Assembly: GCF_000621205.1 (NCBI RefSeq) | Contig: NZ_KK211229.1 | Span: forward strand, 81,807-145,806 | Direction: 5' to 3' | Source of the DNA: Halotalea alkalilenta DSM 17697 | Lineage (GTDB): Bacteria > Pseudomonadota > Gammaproteobacteria > Pseudomonadales > Halomonadaceae | DNA length: 64,000 nucleotides | The notes under the pieces: generated by a model | Told to the model about the DNA's origin: nothing | The model's input: the letters and a program-made list of their open reading frames with translations, nothing else | Database searches by the model: none | Program-made: the position numbers and the translations under genes | Shown: positions 27,004 through 35,320 of the stretch, one piece after another | Layout: each line of letters starts with the position of its first letter | Position numbering within the stretch: the stretch's first letter is position 1

Positions 27004-27567
27004 ATGAACCCAACCGATGCGACCCGCACGCTGGCGCTTTACAGCTCGCGCGATGGCCAGACCCGGCTGATCGTCTCGACCATCCGCGACCGGCTGGTCG
27101 AGGCGGGGCTCGAATGCGAGCTGCGCGACCTGCACGCCGAGGAGGTACCGGCGCCCGATGATTATCGTGCGGTGCTGATCGGCGCTTCGATCCGCTACGG
27201 TAGATTCGACCCGCGCCTGGCGCGCTACGCCGAACGCCACCGCGAGGCGCTTAACGCGCGCCCCAGCGCCTTCGTCGCGGTCAACCTGACTGCGCGAAAG
27301 GCACAGAAACGCACGCCCGAGACCAACGCCTATACCCGCAAGTTCCTCGCCGCGAGTCCTTGGCGGCCCGAGCTCTGCGAGGTGGTGGCGGGTGCCCTGC
27401 GCTATCCGCGCTATCGGCTGGTCGACCGGCTGATGATCCAGCTGATCATGCGGATGACCGGTGGGGAGACCGACGCCAGCAAGGAGGTCGAGTACACCGA
27501 CTGGGCCCAGGTCGAGGCCTTCGCCGCGCGCTTCTCCAGCTGCATTCATGAGCGGCTCGAGCGCTGA
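27004..27567 (+). CDS. hemG: Menaquinone/ubiquinone-linked protoporphyrinogen oxidase HemG
   Basis: A 187-residue flavodoxin-fold protein from the ATG at 27004. It aligns closely with E. coli HemG: LYSSRDGQTRLIVSTI, VLIGASIRYGRFDPR, SAFVAVNLTARKAQKRTPET, FLAASPWRPELCEVVAGALR and the membrane-associated RLMIQLIMRMTGGETDASKE. It oxidises protoporphyrinogen IX to protoporphyrin IX in heme synthesis, passing electrons to the quinone pool. An in-frame extension to 26953 has no family support. A strong hairpin follows the stop codon. Confidence 0.95.
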   Translation: MNPTDATRTLALYSSRDGQTRLIVSTIRDRLVEAGLECELRDLHAEEVPAPDDYRAVLIGASIRYGRFDPRLARYAERHREALNARPSAFVAVNLTARKAQKRTPETNAYTRKFLAASPWRPELCEVVAGALRYPRYRLVDRLMIQLIMRMTGGETDASKEVEYTDWAQVEAFAARFSSCIHERLER

Positions 27568-27574
27568 AACGCGA

Positions 27575-27604
27575 ATGCCCCGCCTCCAGTGGGAGGCGGG
27601 GCAT
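27575..27604. terminator. Strong 13-bp hairpin between convergent hemG and crc
   Basis: ATGCCCCGCCTCC (27575-27587) pairs perfectly with GGAGGCGGGGCAT (27592-27604) around AGTG. It begins 7 bases after the hemG stop. No T run follows on either strand, but stem strength and position fit a bidirectional terminator or 3'-end stabiliser. Confidence 0.7.
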
Positions 27605-27669
27605 CGGGGACCGGGTATCGCCTAGCGGAAAAGTCGGCAACGCACCCCGCGGGTGGGCGTCGCTACGTA

Positions 27670-28431
27670 CTAGGGTTCGAGGTCGTATTCGACGAACAGC
27701 GGCGCGTATTCGGAGAACGTGGCCTCGGTGTCGATCCAGGCGTCCTTCACCGAGCGCTGCAGGTTCGGGCCGACGATCTGGTAGTCGAGCCGCCAACCGT
27801 CCTGGCGATTGCGCGGCACTTCCTGGTCGAGCTTCGGCCAGTAGGTGTACTGATCCGAATCGCGGTCGATCTCGCGGAAGGTATCGATGAAGCCCATCGG
27901 ACCGAACACCTGGTCCATGAACGCACGCTCCTCGGCGCGAAAGCCCGGCGTGGTCTGGTGCTCGGCCCAGTGGCGCACGTCGATGGTCTTGTGCGCGATG
28001 TGCCAGGTGCCGCAGATGATGTACTCGCGGCGCTTGCGGCGCAGTTTGTTGAGGTAGTCGCTATACTGAGCGATGAACTTGAGCTTGGCTTCCGGTTCCT
28101 CGGGCATCAGGAACGAGGCGACGCTGAACTTGTCGTAGTCCGCCTGCAGGAAGCGGCCTTCGTGGTCGCACTGCTCGAAGCCGAGACCATACATGATCGC
28201 CTTGGGAATTTGCCGGCAATAGAGCCCGACGCCTGAGAAACCGTCCTGCTCGGCATCGAGGAAATAGCCCTCGTACCCTTCGGGATAGAGAATCTCTTCG
28301 CTGAGTTCGAAGCTCTTGACCTGGAGGTTCTGCACGCAGACGACATCGGCGTCCTGCTCGCTCAGCCAGTCGAGAAAGCCTCGATCCACGGCGCTCTTAA
28401 TACCGTTGACGTTGATGCTGGCAATCTTCAT
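27670..28431 (-). CDS. crc: Crc-type catabolite repression control protein (nuclease-dead ExoIII homologue)
   Basis: A 253-residue member of the exonuclease III/EEP fold. Catalytic positions are replaced: the LQET Glu becomes Asn35 (VCVQNLQVKS), the GDxN motif becomes GTWHIAH (residues 141-147), and the final SDHAP becomes SEYAP. These are the same regions altered in Pseudomonas Crc, which I recall as CGSLYVAHQ and SQHAP; RRKRREYI and MDV/IDV..W also match. Crc works with Hfq to block translation of catabolic mRNAs. The divergent pyrE neighbour is also the Pseudomonas arrangement. An automatic pipeline would call this exonuclease III; I think that is wrong. Confidence 0.83.
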   Translation of the reverse strand: MKIASINVNGIKSAVDRGFLDWLSEQDADVVCVQNLQVKSFELSEEILYPEGYEGYFLDAEQDGFSGVGLYCRQIPKAIMYGLGFEQCDHEGRFLQADYDKFSVASFLMPEEPEAKLKFIAQYSDYLNKLRRKRREYIICGTWHIAHKTIDVRHWAEHQTTPGFRAEERAFMDQVFGPMGFIDTFREIDRDSDQYTYWPKLDQEVPRNRQDGWRLDYQIVGPNLQRSVKDAWIDTEATFSEYAPLFVEYDLEP

Positions 28432-28532
28432 ACGTGGTCCCTTAATTTCCGCGCGTGTATGATACCCGAGGTTTGTACTTTTTGGTCAAAAAGCGCCGAG
28501 AGAATGATTCGGTCGCCTAGCGGGGCACGTAG

Positions 28533-29201
28533 ATGCACGATTACCAGCGCGAATTCATCGAGTTCGCCATCGCCGAAAACGTCCTGTCCTTTGGCGAGTT
28601 CACGCTGAAATCGGGACGAGTGAGCCCGTACTTCTTCAATGCCGGCCGCTTTCGCGGTGGGCGAGCCCTGGCGACGCTGGGTCGCTGCTACGCTGAGGCA
28701 ATCGAGCGTTCGGGGCTGCGCTTCGACGTCCTTTTCGGACCCGCCTACAAAGGCATACCCCTAGCCGCCACCACCTGTGTGGCGCTTGCCGATCGCTTCG
28801 ACCGTGACGTGGCCTACGCGTTCAACCGCAAGGAAGCGAAGGACCACGGTGAGGGCGGCAACATCGTTGGTGCCGAACTCGAAGGGCGTGTGTTGATCAT
28901 AGACGACGTGATCACCGCTGGAACCGCGATTCGCGAATCCATGTCGCTGATCGAGACCCAGGGCGCGACGCCCGCTGGGGTGGTCGTTGCCCTGGACCGC
29001 CAGGAACGCGGCAGCGACGACGAACATGGACGCAGTGCGATCCAGGAGGTCGAAGCCGAATTCGGCATTCCGGTGATTCCGATCGTCACGCTCGACGGCA
29101 TCCTCGAATATCTCGAGACCAAAACCTCGGAAAACGGTCTCGATCGATACGCTGGGGCCATCCGCGCCTACCGCGAGCGCTATGGCGTCCAGGTAGACTG
29201 A
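28533..29201 (+). CDS. pyrE: Orotate phosphoribosyltransferase
   Basis: A 222-residue OPRTase. Features are [37 protein letters not shown], the [17 protein letters not shown] segment, [16 protein letters not shown] (catalytic flexible loop) and the PRPP-binding [17 protein letters not shown]. It converts orotate and PRPP to OMP in pyrimidine synthesis. It is divergent from crc with a 101-base spacer. Confidence 0.96.
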   Translation: MHDYQREFIEFAIAENVLSFGEFTLKSGRVSPYFFNAGRFRGGRALATLGRCYAEAIERSGLRFDVLFGPAYKGIPLAATTCVALADRFDRDVAYAFNRKEAKDHGEGGNIVGAELEGRVLIIDDVITAGTAIRESMSLIETQGATPAGVVVALDRQERGSDDEHGRSAIQEVEAEFGIPVIPIVTLDGILEYLETKTSENGLDRYAGAIRAYRERYGVQVD

Positions 29202-29343
29202 AAGTCCCGTCGCTGCGTGCCCGCATGCAGGCCGCGGCTTTAATGTTTTTTTAAGAAACACTGTTTGATAAACGCGCTCATTATGCCACCATTCGTGACG
29301 ACAGACATCCGCTCGTCGCGCAATTGCCATGTGGAGTACGTTC

Positions 29344-29898
29344 ATGATCAAGCAACTCGGCATCGTCTTCGCCTCCGGCGGGCTTCTGCTCGCCAGCCAC
29401 CAAGCGCTCGCCTTCAGTGTCTCCGCCAACGGCGGCAAGGATTCCTTCGGCCTCGAGGCCAGCCAGTCCATCGCACCCGGCCTGCGTGCCGGGGTCGGCT
29501 ATTTCAGCACCGATGACAGCGGCAACAATGCCAAGGCGTACTCCGGTTCACTGATGTTCTCGCCCTACCTGCCCGGCGTCGACCTCGCAGTCGGCGGGCG
29601 CTATCAGTACCAGGACACCCACTACGGCAACGGCGGCGGCCTCGGTATCGGCGGCTCGGCCTTCGTCGATACACCGATCCCGCTCACCTCGGTCGGTGGC
29701 TATGGCTTCTATACGCCCTCGGGGCTCAGCCACGGCGACGTCGACAAGAGCTACGAATACGGCGCCCAGGCGCGGGTCAACTTGCTCTCGCAGACCTACG
29801 TCTACGGCGGTTACCGCTACTTCCGCACGGACTTCGACGGCCGCGGCAACCAGACCCTCGACAGCGGACCGGTCCTCGGCGTCAGCGTCGGTTTCTGA
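29344..29898 (+). CDS. YfaZ-family outer-membrane beta-barrel protein
   Basis: A 184-residue protein from the ATG at 29344, with signal peptide IKQLGIVFASGGLLLASHQALA. The mature part is made of alternating aromatic and polar strands typical of a small barrel: LRAGVGYFSTDDSG, AYSGSLMFSPYLPGVDLAVG, YEYGAQARVNLLSQTYVYGG and a C-terminal GPVLGVSVGF ending in Phe, the outer-membrane insertion signal. It resembles YfaZ. The function is unknown. A strong terminator follows. Confidence 0.82.
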   Translation: MIKQLGIVFASGGLLLASHQALAFSVSANGGKDSFGLEASQSIAPGLRAGVGYFSTDDSGNNAKAYSGSLMFSPYLPGVDLAVGGRYQYQDTHYGNGGGLGIGGSAFVDTPIPLTSVGGYGFYTPSGLSHGDVDKSYEYGAQARVNLLSQTYVYGGYRYFRTDFDGRGNQTLDSGPVLGVSVGF

Positions 29899-29919
29899 CC
29901 GAGATTACCTTGCGACATC

Positions 29920-29949
29920 GATCGGCGCTCGAGGCGCCGATCTTTTTTT
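29920..29949 (+). terminator. Rho-independent terminator of the YfaZ-like gene
   Basis: GATCGGCGC (29920-29928) pairs with GCGCCGATC (29934-29942) around TCGAG and is followed by seven T residues (29943-29949), 22 bases after the stop codon. This is a textbook intrinsic terminator. Confidence 0.92.
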
Positions 29950-29979
29950 CGACCCCATGCCGGCGCCATACCTCCCCAC

Positions 29980-30370
29980 CGCTCGTCCCGAGCGGCACCC
30001 ATATGCGCCAACTCCCAGACCGTTCGTCCCGAGCGGTGGCCATACGCGCCAAGTTCGAGCATCCGCTCGGCAATCAGGGGCGCCAGTCGAGGGATCATGC
30101 GGCGGCGGTAAGGCCGTGGTTCGACTCGGCTCGTCCCTCGCCGGCGATCCGAGCATCCTGAGCGAGCGAAGCGAGCCGAAGGACACGATCGGTCGATAAG
30201 CCCGTTCGTCCCGAGCGGTGCCCATACGCGCCAAGTTCGAGCATCCGCTCGGCAATGAAGGGCGCCAGTCGAGGGATCGGGCGGCGGGCGGTAAGGCGTG
30301 GTTCGACTCGGCTCGTCCCTCGCCGGCGATCCGAGCATCCGAATAAGCGAAGCGCGCCAAGGGCTCGAAT
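29980..30370. repeat. Tandem intergenic repeat, two near-complete copies plus a fragment
   Basis: The gap between the YfaZ-like gene and trmL holds no convincing gene. A unit of about 170 bases occurs at 30021-30195 and again at 30203-30370 (start-to-start 182 bases), with a fragment at about 29980-30020. Each copy opens CGTTCGTCCCGAGCGGTG, contains CATACGCGCCAAGTTCGAGC, GGGCGCCAGTCGAGGGATC and GTGGTTCGACTCGGCTCGTC, and ends with a purine-rich GCGAGCGAAGCG-like block. A related, rearranged copy is at 1629-1895. I see nothing else in 30371-30531. Confidence 0.85.
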
Positions 30371-30531
30371 GGGGATGGGCGAATGGTTCGTTGCCTCCCC
30401 GATCGCCGCCGCGGGCATCGACGAGCGCCCCATCGAGCCATGCGGTATCATCCTTTCTCGCCCGCGCTGCGGGTCGCATGCATGCTTCGCTCCCATTTCC
30501 AGGTTGAACAGCTTCCAGGCCGACGCCACCC

Positions 30532-31023
30532 ATGCTCGACATCGTCCTCTTCGAGCCGGAGATCGCGCCCAATACCGGCAACATCATTCGTCTCTGCGCC
30601 AACACTGGCTTCAGGTTGCATCTGATCGAACCGCTCGGTTTCGAGCTCGATGACAAGCGCTTGCGCCGGGCCGGGCTCGACTACCACGAGTGGGCGCAGG
30701 CCAGGGTGCATGCCGACTATCCGGCCTTTCTCGCCGAGATCGCGCCCAAGCGGATATTCGCGATCACCACCAAGGGCCGGCTGGCCCACGACGCGCCGCG
30801 CTACGCGCTGGGAGATGCGCTGCTGTTCGGCCCTGAGAGCCGTGGCTTGCCGAGGGCGCTGATCGAGTCGCTGCCCGAAGCCCAGCGGCTGCGTATCCCG
30901 ATGCGCGAGAACAGCCGCAGCCTGAATCTTTCCAACGCTTGCGCGGTGATGGTGTACGAATCCTGGCGCCAGCTCGGTTTCACCGGCGCCGTGCCGACCA
31001 GCCCAGCAGGAGCGGATCGATGA
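30532..31023 (+). CDS. trmL: tRNA (cytidine/uridine-34 2'-O)-methyltransferase TrmL
   Basis: A 163-residue SPOUT-family methyltransferase: [20 protein letters not shown] at the N-terminus, then [17 protein letters not shown] and [19 protein letters not shown], the trefoil-knot SAM-binding motifs. It methylates the ribose of position 34 in tRNA-Leu isoacceptors. The stop codon overlaps the rep start (ATGA), so the two genes are coupled. Confidence 0.93.
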   Translation: MLDIVLFEPEIAPNTGNIIRLCANTGFRLHLIEPLGFELDDKRLRRAGLDYHEWAQARVHADYPAFLAEIAPKRIFAITTKGRLAHDAPRYALGDALLFGPESRGLPRALIESLPEAQRLRIPMRENSRSLNLSNACAVMVYESWRQLGFTGAVPTSPAGADR

Positions 31024-33080
31024 GCGATGACATCAAGTCGCAGGTCAGAAGGCTCAATCCGCGCCAGCAGGAGGCAGTGCGCTACATCGACGGCCCCTGC
31101 CTGGTGCTTGCTGGCGCCGGCTCCGGCAAGACCAGCGTGATCACCACCAAGATCGCCTACTTGATCCGCGAATGCGGAATGAGCGCGCGCAAGATCGCCG
31201 CGGTGACCTTCACCAACAAGGCCGCGCGCGAGATGAAGGAGCGGGTGAGCAAGATGCTCCCCGGGCGCACCGGTTACGGGCTGACGGTGTCGACCTTCCA
31301 CACCCTCGGGCTCAACATCATCCGCGCCGAGCTCAAGAGCCTAGGCTATCGCTCGGGCTTCTCGCTGTTCGATCCCGAGGATGCCAAGGCGCTGCTGCGC
31401 GACCTGATGCAAAAGGATGCCCAGGTCGATGCCGACCAGATCAACCGCATCCAGCACACCATCTCGGCATGGAAGAACGACCTGGTCACGCCAGGGGATG
31501 CGCTCTCCCACGCGGCCAGCGAAGACGAAGCCTTCGCCGCTCGGGTATTCGAGGCCTACGTGCGCCACCTCAAGGCCTACAACGCGGTCGACTTCGACGA
31601 CCTGATCTACCTGCCGGCCAAACTGTTCGAGCGTGACGAAGACGCGCTCGCACGCTGGCGCCGGCGGATCCACTACATGCTGGTCGACGAATACCAGGAC
31701 ACCAACTCGAGCCAGTACAAGCTGGTGCGGCTTTTGATGGCCGAGCGCGAGACCTTCACCGTGGTCGGCGACGACGATCAGTCGATCTACGCCTGGCGAG
31801 GGGCGCGGCCGGAGAACCTGGTCCAGCTCGGCGAAGACTTCCCGCGGCTCAAGGTGATCAAGCTGGAGCAGAACTATCGCTCCACCGCGTTGATCCTCCA
31901 GGCGGCCAACACCCTGATCGCGAACAATCCCCATGTGTACGAGAAGACCCTCTGGTCACAGATGGGCCAGGGCGACGCGATCCGCATCGTGATGTGCAGG
32001 AACGAAGAGGCCGAGACCGAGCGGGTGGCGAGCGAGATCCTCACCCGGCGGATCAAGCTCGGCGCCAAGTGGCGCGACTTCGCGGTGCTCTATCGCGGCA
32101 ACTTCCAGGCCCGGTTGCTCGAGCTCAAGCTCCAGCACTACCAGATTCCCTACAAGCTCTCGGGTGGTACTTCGTTCTTCTCGCGCAACGAGATCAAGGA
32201 CGCGATGGCCTATCTCAGGCTCTTGATCAATCCGGCCGACGATAACGCCTTCCTGCGCATCGTCAACGTCCCGCGCCGTGAGATCGGCCCGACCACGATC
32301 GAGAAGCTCGCCAACTACGCCGCCTCCCGCGAGACCAGCCTGTTCGCCGCCTGCGCGGAGCTGGGGCTGGGTGAGGTGCTGAATGAAAAAGCGATCCAGC
32401 GGCTCGGCTGGTTCAACCAGTTCCTCGAAGGGGTACGCCGGCGGATGGACCAGGGCAGCGCGATCAGCGCGATCCGCCAGATGTTCGAGGAGATGGACTA
32501 CGAAGCCTGGCTGCACCAGAACGCCAGCGCCCCGCTCGTCGCCGAGAAGCGGATGCAGAACGTCTGGACGCTGATCGACCAGCTCGAACGCTCGATGCGC
32601 CCCGGCGACAACGTCGCCCCCACCGATGCCGAGGAAGGGGAGACCGACGACGTCGAAGCGGCGATCTCGCGCCTGGTACTGCGCGACATCATGGACCAGC
32701 AGGCCGAGGAGGACGACACCGACCGCGTCCAGCTTTTGACCCTGCATGCCTCCAAGGGCCTCGAATATCCCCATGTCTACATCATGGGGCTCGAGGAAGA
32801 CCTGCTGCCGCACCGCAACGCGATCGAATCCGGCACCGTCGAAGAAGAGCGCCGGCTCGCCTACGTAGGCATCACCCGCGCCCGGCGCACCCTGACCATG
32901 ACGCTGGCCAAGCAGCGCAAGGCGTTCGGCGAGATGATGCAGTGCACCCCCAGCCGCTTCCTCGACGAACTCCCCGACGAAATCCTCGAATGGGAAGGCC
33001 GCGCCGACAAGGAAGACCCCGAGAAGAAACACGAGCGCGGCGCCAGCGCCATCGCCGGACTCAGATCGCTTTTGGGTTGA
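31020..33080 (+). CDS. rep: ATP-dependent DNA helicase Rep
   Basis: A 686-residue UvrD/Rep-family helicase starting at 31020 ([20 protein letters not shown]). Motifs are Walker [29 protein letters not shown], the Walker B/II segment [45 protein letters not shown], and C-terminal [20 protein letters not shown] with [16 protein letters not shown]. It is close to E. coli Rep length (673). Rep removes proteins ahead of the fork. It ends 4 bases from the convergent gntR stop. Confidence 0.95.
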   Translation: MSDDIKSQVRRLNPRQQEAVRYIDGPCLVLAGAGSGKTSVITTKIAYLIRECGMSARKIAAVTFTNKAAREMKERVSKMLPGRTGYGLTVSTFHTLGLNIIRAELKSLGYRSGFSLFDPEDAKALLRDLMQKDAQVDADQINRIQHTISAWKNDLVTPGDALSHAASEDEAFAARVFEAYVRHLKAYNAVDFDDLIYLPAKLFERDEDALARWRRRIHYMLVDEYQDTNSSQYKLVRLLMAERETFTVVGDDDQSIYAWRGARPENLVQLGEDFPRLKVIKLEQNYRSTALILQAANTLIANNPHVYEKTLWSQMGQGDAIRIVMCRNEEAETERVASEILTRRIKLGAKWRDFAVLYRGNFQARLLELKLQHYQIPYKLSGGTSFFSRNEIKDAMAYLRLLINPADDNAFLRIVNVPRREIGPTTIEKLANYAASRETSLFAACAELGLGEVLNEKAIQRLGWFNQFLEGVRRRMDQGSAISAIRQMFEEMDYEAWLHQNASAPLVAEKRMQNVWTLIDQLERSMRPGDNVAPTDAEEGETDDVEAAISRLVLRDIMDQQAEEDDTDRVQLLTLHASKGLEYPHVYIMGLEEDLLPHRNAIESGTVEEERRLAYVGITRARRTLTMTLAKQRKAFGEMMQCTPSRFLDELPDEILEWEGRADKEDPEKKHERGASAIAGLRSLLG

Positions 33081-33084
33081 GTGC

Positions 33085-33891
33085 TCAGCGCACTTCGTTG
33101 ACGTAGATGAAGTGCTGGGTGCTGACCCTATGGTGGGCGAGGATCACCGGCATCGCGTTCTGGTCGAAGGAGACTTCGTCGATCACCAGCACCGCCTGGG
33201 GTGGCTTCAGCGCGAGTAGTGAGATGTCCTCCGCGTTCGCGAGTTCGGCGGTCAGCTGTTCGCGCACGGCGGCGACGCGGATGCCGTAGCGCTCGAGCAG
33301 GAACAGGTAGAACAGCTGTGGTATTCCCTCCGGCCCCGGGAAGTCGGGCAGGTGGCGCGCCGGCAGGATCAGGCGCTCTTGCATCGCCGGGATGTCGCCG
33401 ACATGGCGCAGGCGATGCAGGTGGATCACCTCCTCCCCCGGTGCGAGCTTCAGGCGCTGCGCTTCGTTCTCGCTCGCCGGTGCCCGGCGCTGTTCGAGCA
33501 GCTGGGTACGCGAGCGCAGCAGCGCGCCCTGTTTGTCGTGCAAGCGAAAATACTGAAAGAAATAGCGCAGGTTGTGCAAAGGCGCCCAGCCGGTGACCAC
33601 GGTACCGGTCTTGCGTCTGCGCATCAGCATGCCTTCCGAGGTCAGCTCGGCGAGCGCCTTGCGCATCGTACCCACCGAGACACCGAATTCTCCGGCCAAC
33701 GCGTTCTCGCTCGGCAGCGTGGTGCCTGGTGCCCATGCGCCGCTCAGGATCGCCTCCAGGATGCGCCGCTTGACCACCTCGTAGAGAGGCGCGCCCTCGT
33801 TCTCCTGCAAGCGTTCGAAACTCGGCGGGGAAGCCGTGGTTTCCTGCCGGGTCGAGGCTTCGGCGTCGTGCGCGCTCTGGCGCTTTGTCAT
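33085..33891 (-). CDS. GntR/HutC-family regulator with UTRA domain
   Basis: A 268-residue regulator. After a polar N-terminal tail, the GntR winged helix spans about residues 35-105 (LYEVVKRRILEAILSGAWAP, PSENALAGEFGVSVGTMRKA). The UTRA ligand-binding domain follows (APGEEVIHLHRLRHVGDIPA, and ERYGIRVAAVREQLTAELAN). It is divergent from the uptake/hydrolysis operon beginning at 33988, and a perfect 9-base-arm palindrome lies between them, so it is the likely local repressor. The ligand is probably the transported compound. Confidence 0.9.
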   Translation of the reverse strand: MTKRQSAHDAEASTRQETTASPPSFERLQENEGAPLYEVVKRRILEAILSGAWAPGTTLPSENALAGEFGVSVGTMRKALAELTSEGMLMRRRKTGTVVTGWAPLHNLRYFFQYFRLHDKQGALLRSRTQLLEQRRAPASENEAQRLKLAPGEEVIHLHRLRHVGDIPAMQERLILPARHLPDFPGPEGIPQLFYLFLLERYGIRVAAVREQLTAELANAEDISLLALKPPQAVLVIDEVSFDQNAMPVILAHHRVSTQHFIYVNEVR

Positions 33892-33936
33892 GCCTTATTT
33901 CCTTCTGCCTTCTTGACGTCGAGGGACGCTTGGTAT

Positions 33937-33957
33937 TTTCTATATCCTATATAGAAA
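33937..33957. promoter_or_regulatory. Palindromic operator between gntR and the ABC/amidohydrolase operon
   Basis: TTTCTATAT (33937-33945), CCT, ATATAGAAA (33949-33957): perfect 9-base arms with a 3-base spacer in an AT-rich pocket of a G+C-rich region. It lies 30 bases before the start of the divergent operon. Binding by the adjacent GntR/UTRA protein is inferred from position. Confidence 0.78.
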
Positions 33958-33987
33958 TAAAAAAACAAGCACGAGACCATCGTCCTC

Positions 33988-35277
33988 ATGAGTGTTTCAC
34001 ACGGCCTGGCCCAGGCAACCCAATTCATCGCGCGAGACGAAGCAGCGATCATCGATCAGCTCGCACGCATGCTGGCGGTCGATACCTGTTTCCCTCCCGG
34101 CGCGGGCTATGCCGATTTCGCCACGCTGATCGAGGACATGATCGAGCCGCTAGGGATGCAGGGCCGCCGAGTGAGCGTGCCCGAACCGCTGTGGCGAGGC
34201 CAGGCGCTGGACGATGCCTACGGTGAGCGGGTCAACCTGATCGCCCGGGCTGGCGAATACGTTGGCAAGCCGGTCTGCAGCCTTTATTTCCATGTCGATA
34301 CCGTGCCTCCGGGAGATGGCTGGAGCCATCCGCCGCTCGCACTGACCCGTGCCGATGAGCGTCTCTATGGGCGTGGAGCGGCCGACATGAAGGGTACCAT
34401 CGTTGCAGTGCTCGCTGCCTTGCGCGCGGCCAAGGCCTGCGGGCTGGCGCTGCGCTTCGATCCGGTGCTACTGCTGTGTACCGATGAAGAAGGAGGCCGC
34501 TATCCCGGCATTCGGTATTTGGCCGACCAGGGGCTGATCGAGGGGCATCTGCTGAGCTTCAACGGTGGTGCCGCGCCGCGTATCTGGGCCGGCTGCTTCG
34601 GCAGCCTCGACATGAAGGTCCGCGTCACTGGCCGGGCGGCCCATTCGGGGGATCCGGTCGGTGGCATCAATGCGATCGAAGAGAGCCTACCGCTGCTCGA
34701 GGCGCTGTCCGCGCTCAAGCGCAGGGTGGAGCTGCGTACTTCGCACATGCCCGCACCTCCCCATTACCAGGGGCGGCCGCTGCACGCCAGATTGACTCTG
34801 GCTGCGGCCCACGGTGGTGGCAAGGGCTCGACCCTGCCGGCCCAGTTCGAGCTTCTGATCAATCGGCGCTACACCCCGGAAGAGCGCTTCGAAGAGGTGC
34901 TCGACGAGCTGCATGGCGTCATCGACGAGGCGATGGCCGGCAGCCGCGCCCTGGCGGTGGAGCGGGAGCTGATCGGCCACCTCGCACCGGTCAGCGACCC
35001 CACCGGGCCGCACTGGTCTCGCTGGCAGGCCGCGCTCTGCCAGGGGTTCGGCTTCGCGCCAGATGATTTTCAGCGATGGGGCTCGTCGACCAGCTCGGAT
35101 CTTGGCTGGGTCCAGCGGGCCGGCATCCAGGAGATGCTGCTCGGTGGCTTGGCCCGGGTCGACAATCGCATCCATGCCTTCGATGAGTACACCACGCTGG
35201 CGGACATCGTCGCGTTGGCACAGTCGGTCCTTCTCTATCTGTCCGCAGAGTTCTCCTCATCTGAGGCTGCGCGATGA
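33988..35277 (+). CDS. M20-family amidohydrolase (ArgE/DapE type)
   Basis: A 429-residue protein. Most metal-centre segments of M20 enzymes are present: YFHVDTVPPGDGW, GRGAADMKGTIVAVLAAL, LLCTDEEGG with the catalytic Glu pair, and a C-terminal NRIHAFDEYTTL carrying the last His. The EPT-type ligand position is less clear (SFNGGAAPRIWAG). A dimerisation domain with GRAAHSGDPVGGINAIE is present. It probably hydrolyses an N-acyl or peptide bond in the cytoplasm. It is the first gene of the operon, 43 bases before the solute-binding protein start. Confidence 0.87.
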   Translation: MSVSHGLAQATQFIARDEAAIIDQLARMLAVDTCFPPGAGYADFATLIEDMIEPLGMQGRRVSVPEPLWRGQALDDAYGERVNLIARAGEYVGKPVCSLYFHVDTVPPGDGWSHPPLALTRADERLYGRGAADMKGTIVAVLAALRAAKACGLALRFDPVLLLCTDEEGGRYPGIRYLADQGLIEGHLLSFNGGAAPRIWAGCFGSLDMKVRVTGRAAHSGDPVGGINAIEESLPLLEALSALKRRVELRTSHMPAPPHYQGRPLHARLTLAAAHGGGKGSTLPAQFELLINRRYTPEERFEEVLDELHGVIDEAMAGSRALAVERELIGHLAPVSDPTGPHWSRWQAALCQGFGFAPDDFQRWGSSTSSDLGWVQRAGIQEMLLGGLARVDNRIHAFDEYTTLADIVALAQSVLLYLSAEFSSSEAAR

Positions 35278-35320
35278 GGCCACAAGTACAACGATTCTTC
35301 CTCGTCACCCGGAGATGCAT

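Noticed and set aside
29980-30370. CRISPR array
   Set aside because: Units are about 170-180 bases without short direct repeats and unique spacers, and no cas genes are in the window.
33000-33090. Terminator between rep and gntR
   Set aside because: The two genes end 4 bases apart and I could not find a stem-loop with a T run there.
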